Shown here: one piece after another, positions 58,402 to 64,000 of the stretch
Position numbering within the stretch: the stretch's first letter is position 1
How the letters are laid out: the number at the start of each line of letters is the position of its first letter
Assembly (NCBI GenBank): GCA_963580455.1
Contig: OY756960.1
Coordinates: 6,944,001-7,008,000, forward strand
DNA: 64,000 bases
DNA from: Euonymus europaeus
Lineage: Eukaryota > Streptophyta > Magnoliopsida > Celastrales > Celastraceae
Direction of reading: 5' to 3'
Program-made: the position numbers and the translations under genes
Notes under the pieces: model-generated
Databases searched by the model: none
Seen by the model: only the letters and a program-made list of their open reading frames with translations
Told to the model about the DNA's origin: nothing

Positions 58402-60843
58402 TTCTTTTGGTTAGGTTGGGAAGATTCTTGAATTGGCTAAACTTAATCCCACTGTGCCGAGTGTTTCAGCGGTTCGCACTAGCAGTGCATCTTCTAGAGG
58501 GCGCTGTGAGCCTTTTCGGTGGTCATAAGAGGAGCATATGTGAAGAGAAAAGGGGTTATATTTCCATTCTTCTTAGAAATTTTCCCCAGGGCACAAGTGC
58601 AAGAATAAAAAACTCCTTATACTTTTTGCGGGGGATGAGGGGGAAGACTGACCGCAGGAGTCTCACTTTTCTCTTGAGACTCTGGAGCTTTCTTTGGATG
58701 CAATATCTGGGGTCTCTACTACTCGCACAATGATGTTGAAAGGTTCGCTTTGTGATCGCTTGGTTTTAATTCTCATTGACAGCGAGGCATCCCACAATTT
58801 TATTTCACTACAGTTGGTGCAGAAGTTGGGCCTTTCAGTTGATCCTACTCGTTATTTTGATGTTCGAATTGGCAATGGGAGGCGTATTAAGGGAGTTGGT
58901 GTTTGCCAGGGATTGCAACTTACTATGCAGGGGTATTTGACGACCCAAGATTTTTATCCCTTTGAATTAGGGTGTGTTGACATTGTGTTGGGGGTCTCTT
59001 GGCTTCCAACCTTGAGTGATTTTACCTCCAATTATAATAAGTTGACTATAGGTTTTATGGAGGAAGGTCGGTCTATTCACTTAAAGGGAGATCCTTCGCT
59101 GCGATCTAGGGCATCTCTCGAGACTATGTTTAAATCTATGCGTGATGCGGATCAATTATTTTTAGCAGTGTTTAATGATGTGCCTTCTGTTCTTCCTGGA
59201 GCTAGTGGATGTGTTGCAGAAATTTCCAAATGTCTTTTCGCAAGCATCTGGATTACCCCCGCAGCGGTCTCATGATCACTCTCCATTGTTTTGAGGTAGG
59301 GAGCTGAACCTCCCAATATTCGACCCTACCGATTTCCCCATGTGCAGAAAGATGAGATTGAGAAAATGGTTAGGGACATGCTTTTGGCCGGTATTATCCA
59401 ACCAAGTAAGAGCCCGATTTCCAGCCTTGTTCTTTTGGTTGGATTCTAGTAATCCACGAACTCCTAGATGAGCTGGCTGGGGCTACCATTTTTCAGTAAG
59501 CTTAATCTTAAGTCAGGGTACCATCAAATTCGAGTCAAACTAGCCGATGTTCCTAAAACGGCCTTCCGCACGCACGAGGGACATTATGAACTTTTGGTCA
59601 TGCCTTTCGGGTTGACCAACGCGCCTGCCAACTTTTAGTGTCTTATGAATGAAATTTTCAAGCCATATCTTCGGAAGTTTGTGCTTTTTTTTGACAACAT
59701 CCTAGTGTATAGTGGGGTTGTTGAGGAGCACATTCAACATTTGCGGGTGGTGTTGGGTTTGCTACGGCAACATCAGTTAGTGGCCAATCGTAAGAAGTGT
59801 GTGTTCGGTCAGCCAACAATTGAATACTTGGAGCATGTTGTTTAGCTGAGGAGGTCGGAGTGAATCCTAGCAAAATTGCTGACATATTAGCTTGGCCACC
59901 ACCACGGAATGTGAAAGAATTGTGTGGTTATTTGGGATTGATTGGGTATTATTGTCAATTTATTCGAAACTTGGGCTGCTCGCTAAACCATTGACCTCTC
60001 TTTTTTTTAGAAAGTCTTTCAGTGGAATGTTGAGTCTGCTCGAGCCTTCTCTCAGCTCAAGCATCTTATGACCGAACCGCGCGTGTTGGACATTCTAGAT
60101 TTTTTGATTTTTTTTACTGTGGAGACGGATGCTTCTGGGCAGGGCTTTGGCGCTGTGTTAATGTAGGATGGTCGCCCTTTGGCTTTCCTCAGTCAACCCT
60201 TCTCCGAAAAATCCCAGTTGAAGTCTGTGTATGAACGCGAATTAATGGCTATTGTGTTTGCTGTGCAAAAATGGCATCATTTTTTTGTTGGGACAGTGAT
60301 TTATAATCCGCACGGACCAGCGGAGTATTCAATATTTAATGGAGCAATGTGTTTTGACGGTAGATCAAGAGAAGTGGGTTGCTAAACTCATGGGTTTCTC
60401 TTTTTGATATTCAATACAAAGCTGGCTCAGAGAATTGTGCTGTTGATGCTCTTTCACGGAAGCCACATTATCTTGCTGCTCATTTTTTGGACGAGGTGAG
60501 TGGTACCATTGATCATGAATTTTCTTTTACTACTCTTTCCTTGCAGCTGACAGCCCTCTCTAAGCTCCATTGTGCGGATTTATCACAATTGGCGGACAAG
60601 ACTTCCACCAACCCTCATCCTCGTGTTATTATGCAAGACTTATTCTCGGATGCTGCTAGCCACCCCGGCTATGAGTTGCGGCAAGGGGTTATATTATTTC
60701 ACGGGAGGCTAGTTCTCTCTCGTCATTCCCCACGCATCTCACTTTTCCTCCAAGAATTTCATAGCTCACCTTTGGGAGATCATGCTGGAGTATTGAAGAC
60801 GTATAAATGTCTTTCTAGTGTCTTGCATTGGGTGGGCATGAAA
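58402..60843 (+). pseudogene. gypsy 1 gag end and pol
   Basis: Downstream of the hAT come the gag end (58402-58690, frame-shifted), the aspartic protease (58694-59275) with LIDSEASHNFIS where DSGA is usual, reverse transcriptase (59300-59850: [27 protein letters not shown], then FFDNILVYS where FFDD is usual), RNase H (60030-60390, [30 protein letters not shown]) and an integrase start (60400-60843). Several in-frame TAG codons lie where related elements have Gln (for example ANF-stop-CLMN). It is inactive. Confidence 0.85.
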
Positions 60844-61496
60844 AATACCAAAACTAGCAGCCGAAAAATACCAAATTCACCTCCTCCCAGTTCAAGAAAT
60901 CCAAAATACTAGCATAACGTGTGCTCAAGCACCAAAATCATCCACAAAAACCAGAATCATTCAACATAAGAACACTATTTACTTCACAGAGGATCAGATC
61001 AAATCATCTCTGATCCTCCCACCAGAAAACAAGAACCAGAGTTGTTCAATCCTTCAATACAGAATCCTCACACCAGAAACAAGACCCAGAGTTATGCAAT
61101 CAGCAAACTAGAACTAGATCATTGAGAGAAGCGTTCGAAGTTGGTCAGTATGCAATTGCATTTGTTCTAGTCAATCAAAGTTGTGAGAAACAATCAAACA
61201 AAGCCAAGAGAAGGAGGTAGAAGAAGAAAGCGATGGGAAACGCCTCTCCAATACTCTCATTGATGTCATTTTCTTGCATTTAGTTGTTTTTTTTTTTTTT
61301 TTTTTGAGTTAGAAACACCTCTCCATGCCTTAAGAATTCTTTTTATTTTTCAATTGAAAAAAAAGCCTCACAATATGCTTTATAACGAGCCTCTCCTACA
61401 TTCTTCTAAGTTTCCTCATTCATGTCTCATTACTCCTACTTGTATGCACTTTATAACATAAAAATTAACATCTTCATCACCACTAAGTATTTGATT
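60844..61496. other. no gene recognised
   Basis: This follows the gypsy 1 break without a clear element end and includes a run of T near 61290. It could be another LTR-element leader or RAD50 intron sequence; I cannot tell which. Confidence 0.4.
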
Positions 61497-61866
61497 CAAC
61501 AAAAAATGTATAAATGATGTTAAATGCCCCAACCCAATAAGTTAACGTACTGGGTTGAATGAAAAAGTAACTAATCTTAACATGGTTTTAGAGCGGGAAG
61601 TCTTGGGTTCAAACCTTGGCTTTGGCAATTTAGACCCCCATTTGTTGTTGCCCAAGTGTGGGTCTTTGAATATGTTTTTTGTTGCCCCAAGTGAGTCTTG
61701 GGTGAGAGTAGCGCCAGTGTTAAGCCTTGTTTTTTGTGCGAGTGTTCGGCTCTGGAATTGTGCAGCCCATACGTGAGGGGGTGTGTTAGATTGTGTATAA
61801 ATGATGGAAAATGCCCCAACCCAACAAGTTAGCTTATTGGGTTATCAAAGTAACTAATCTTAACCA
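61497..61866 (+). mobile_element. TRIM (miniature LTR retrotransposon)
   Basis: Two direct repeats of about 83 bp (61500-61582 and 61784-61866) share tgtataaatgatg, aatgccccaacccaa and aagtaactaatcttaac. The first is followed by a methionine-tRNA-type primer-binding site (tggttttagagcggg, 61583) and the second is preceded by a purine tract (gtgagggggtg). The ~200 bp between them encode nothing. This is the TRIM organisation. The left edge is uncertain and no TSD was recognised. Confidence 0.75.
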
Positions 61867-62609
61867 TTGCTACCAGAAACGGTCAAACACACTTGTACCC
61901 CGAATTGGGAAGCTTGTCCCGGAATGGGGTACACTAGTGACTTGGGATGGTCAAATTGGTATCCCACAAATTTGCCCATGTGTGGATGACGTAGGTGGAA
62001 AAGAGATTAAAGTTTAGTTCTTTTTTCTCTTTTAATTTACCTTTTGAGAGTTGTGACTCATTGCCTTCAATTAATACTCTACCAATTGGAATTCCAACAG
62101 GCCCATTAATCATCTACTTCTGAACAAGAATACAATTGTCATATTAATTCTAATATAAGTGTCTTTTAATGCCTCTTGTAATATCAAGGTGCGGGTTGTT
62201 CTTTATGGGTACATAATTGCTCTTGTGGTGACCCAAATAACTCTTCAAACTGTATCATGTTCCCAAACACCGCACCAAATAATCTTTACCCCCAACGTAC
62301 CAAAATTAATCAAGTGGTGTATCCATATCCGTACCGCAAGTTTAGGGTAAGTTCATACTATCAGTTGATTTACACCAATAGGACTTCATTTCCTGGGAGG
62401 TTTGAAGGGAAGGTGCTTTTCTTATTTCTTAATGAATAGAAGTGTCTTTTATATGTATTTAATATCTCAAAAAATATAATTAGAAGCGAGAAGGAGAGAA
62501 ATTGAAATGGGGAGGTTTATGATTAGTTGATGCCATTTTGATGCAGAACTACTAGCTGAGCAGTTCGAGTCTCAGTTAGAGAAGCGTAAGAAGAAGAAAT
62601 AATTATATG
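61867..62609. other. no gene recognised
   Basis: Short open frames only. The stretch 62536-62602 is open for a charged tail (LAEQFESQLEKRKKKK, then stop) that might be the end of a retrotransposon polyprotein, but nothing upstream supports it. Confidence 0.35.
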
Positions 62610-62842
62610 TCCAGTGTTTGTTATGTTAGGTAATATTTTAATTAAGGGTACTTTTGTATTATCCTTTGTGAACCCTAGTGTCTCCTGTGTGAGTTGTATT
62701 AAGGTTTGTGGCCGCAAGCCAGGGGGATTACTTTTGAAGAACTACTAAATATATCTCTTGGAGCTCAGCTCATCTCTGGTGGATTCCAGATTACTTCTGC
62801 TGCAGGTTCATGTTTGTGTACTTGTAGGGTTAACTGTATTAA
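62610..62842 (+). repeat. probable 5' LTR of gypsy 2 (left edge uncertain)
   Basis: The sequence tgtttgttatgttagg...ctgtattaag ends directly before a primer-binding site, tggtatcagaggc, at about 62843. The downstream gag shows that this is the 5' side of an element. The left boundary was not resolved. Confidence 0.5.
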
Positions 62843-62892
62843 GTGGTATCAGAGGCAGGTCCCTCCCGCCTTGTTATTGCAGAACAGTAACC

Positions 62893-64000
62893 ATGGGTGA
62901 CCCAAATGCTGCTGGTGTTATCACTAGGGCAGATCTTGAAGCTCAGAATGTGCGCATTGAAGCCTTGACTACTCAGGTTGGGGAGATCAGTCATCGATTC
63001 GATGAGTTCCACCATTTGTTGCGAGAAGCGATCGGTAATCATAGGGAGGCAGATCGTGGTTCTGACCGGGCAGAACGCGAGCCTGTTGTTGCTCATCAAC
63101 GGAGGGAACATGAGGGTGCTGGTGATCGGAGACTTCGTCGACTGCCTAACAGTGATTCAGAATCGGAAGAGGAGATAGAAGAACAGCCACAACTTAATAA
63201 CCAGAGGCCTAACTTTGATGAGTACAGAATCAAGGCGGACATCCCGCACTTCGGCGGAAACTTAAAAATTGAAGATTTTCTTGACTGGCTTGTTGAGGTA
63301 GAGCGGTTCTTCGATATTATGGAAATTCCTGATCGTCGGATGGTTAAGGTAGTTGCTTTCCGTTTGAAATCAACGGCTGCAGTGTGGTGAGACCAACTGC
63401 AAACTTCCAGGCAGAGGCAGGGCAAGAACAAGGTGCAGACTTGGCGCCGAATGAAACAACTTTTAATGGCGAGGTTTCTTCCGGCAGATTACGAACAAAT
63501 ATTGTATCGTAGCTACCTTAATTGTGCCCAAGGAACCCGAACTGTATCTGAATATACGAATGAGTTTATGCGCTTGTCAGAGCGAAATCATGTTACGGTG
63601 ACAGAGAATCAGCAAGTGGCCACCTATGTCAGTGGTATAAAACCATCTATACAAGAGAAGATTGGGCTGCAAAATTTGTGGAACTTACAGGAAGCCATCA
63701 ATATGGCCTTGAAGGCTGAGTTACTGGAAAAAGAGAAGCATTCTCCAATTCGACGATATAGTTTTCCAGAAGTTCCAAGCAAGAATGATTCAACCAGTAG
63801 TTCCTCTAAGTCATTCCCAGCTCCCGCAACAGGAACTAATGAAACTTCTCGGAGTTGTGGAAGAGGGCGGCCATCAAATCAGTTAAAGAGCAATCCTTAT
63901 AGCAAACCTACTGTTGACACTTGTTACCGCTGCCTGAAACCGGGTCATCGATCCAATGTGTGTCCTGAACGTAGAAGAATCAATTTATTGGAGGCGGAAG
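62893..64000 (+). pseudogene. gypsy 2 gag, cut by the window end
   Basis: ATG at 62893 ([18 protein letters not shown]). A typical gypsy gag follows, with [21 protein letters not shown], the RFLPADYEQILYRSYLNC region and a CCHC knuckle, CYRCLKPGHRSNVC, near 63920. A single TGA (codon at 63388-63390) interrupts it where related gags have a second Trp (AAVWWDQLQ-type). The frame is otherwise open to 64000. It may be a young copy with one nonsense change. Confidence 0.8.

Larger units (their letters stand above)
53586..60843 (+). mobile_element. truncated Ty3/gypsy element 1 with nested hAT
   Basis: It starts with an LTR (TGATACAA...TTGTATCA, 53586-53855) and primer-binding site, has decayed gag and pol, and breaks off within the integrase zinc-binding region (GVLKTYKCLSSVLHWVGMK) at about 60843. 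No 3' LTR was found before 64000. A hAT element at 54701-58393 splits gag. It lies in or beyond RAD50 intron 16. Confidence 0.8.

Noticed and set aside
61250..61310. Poly-T run as the tail of a minus-strand LINE or SINE
   Set aside because: No coding remnant, Pol III boxes or target duplication were found next to it.

Overview
The window is nuclear DNA from a flowering plant, most likely a eudicot. The evidence is a spliced RAD50 gene with plant-style GT-AG introns, AT-rich introns, and plant transposon families (Mutator-like elements with MURA and ULP1-like genes, FAR1-related transposase, hAT, Ty1/copia, Ty3/gypsy, TRIM, SINE and LINE relics). The only host gene I can support is RAD50. Its first 16 exons (783 codons, all open, all GT-AG) run from 32662 to 52887 on the plus strand. 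The 3' part is not in the window: intron 16 either holds more than 11 kb of transposons or the gene is broken there.

Layout. 292-3184: decayed FAR1-related (FRS) transposase-like pseudogene, minus. 3870-4172: CACTA-like end. 4248-6002: decayed Mutator-like (MULE) transposase 'D', minus, preceded by a ~22-bp TACTCGA-type array. 6003-8235: AT-rich, with one exon-like fragment. 8236-25321: MULE 'A', a ~5.9-kb inverted-repeat derivative that was split by MULE 'B' (14006-25184). Both insertions are flanked by recognisable target-site duplications. B carries a broken MURA transposase that is itself split by a ~2.1-kb LTR-like insertion, plus a ULP/DUF1985 remnant on the opposite strand. 25347-32552: MULE 'C', with a ULP1-like protease gene (plus) convergent with a MURA gene (minus). 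This matches the Kaonashi-type MULE architecture. C ends only about 110 bp before the RAD50 start codon.

RAD50 intron 4 (10.2 kb) holds an inverted copia relic, LINE and SINE relics and a complete young copia (38686-43901: identical 147-bp LTRs, 5-bp TSD, one open reading frame of 1467 codons). Intron 6 holds a 505-bp hAT-like MITE containing a 21-G tract. Downstream of exon 16 lies a decayed gypsy (53586-60843) split by an intact four-exon hAT (54701-58393), then a TRIM (61497-61866) and the 5' end of a second gypsy that runs off the window.

The most unusual signal is a set of long minisatellite arrays with a TTGAG/TCGAG core and a 20-25-bp period. Each MULE lineage has its own variant: GGTTGAGAAC in A and B, GGTTGAGCAA in C, and the complement of TACTCGAAC in D. 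In B, C and D the core reads on the sense strand of the neighbouring transposase or ULP gene. Arrays occur in the terminal repeats, between the convergent genes and inside an intron. Decayed elements carry mostly C-to-T or G-to-A stops and active-site changes, as expected of methylated DNA. The copia and the intragypsy hAT do not.
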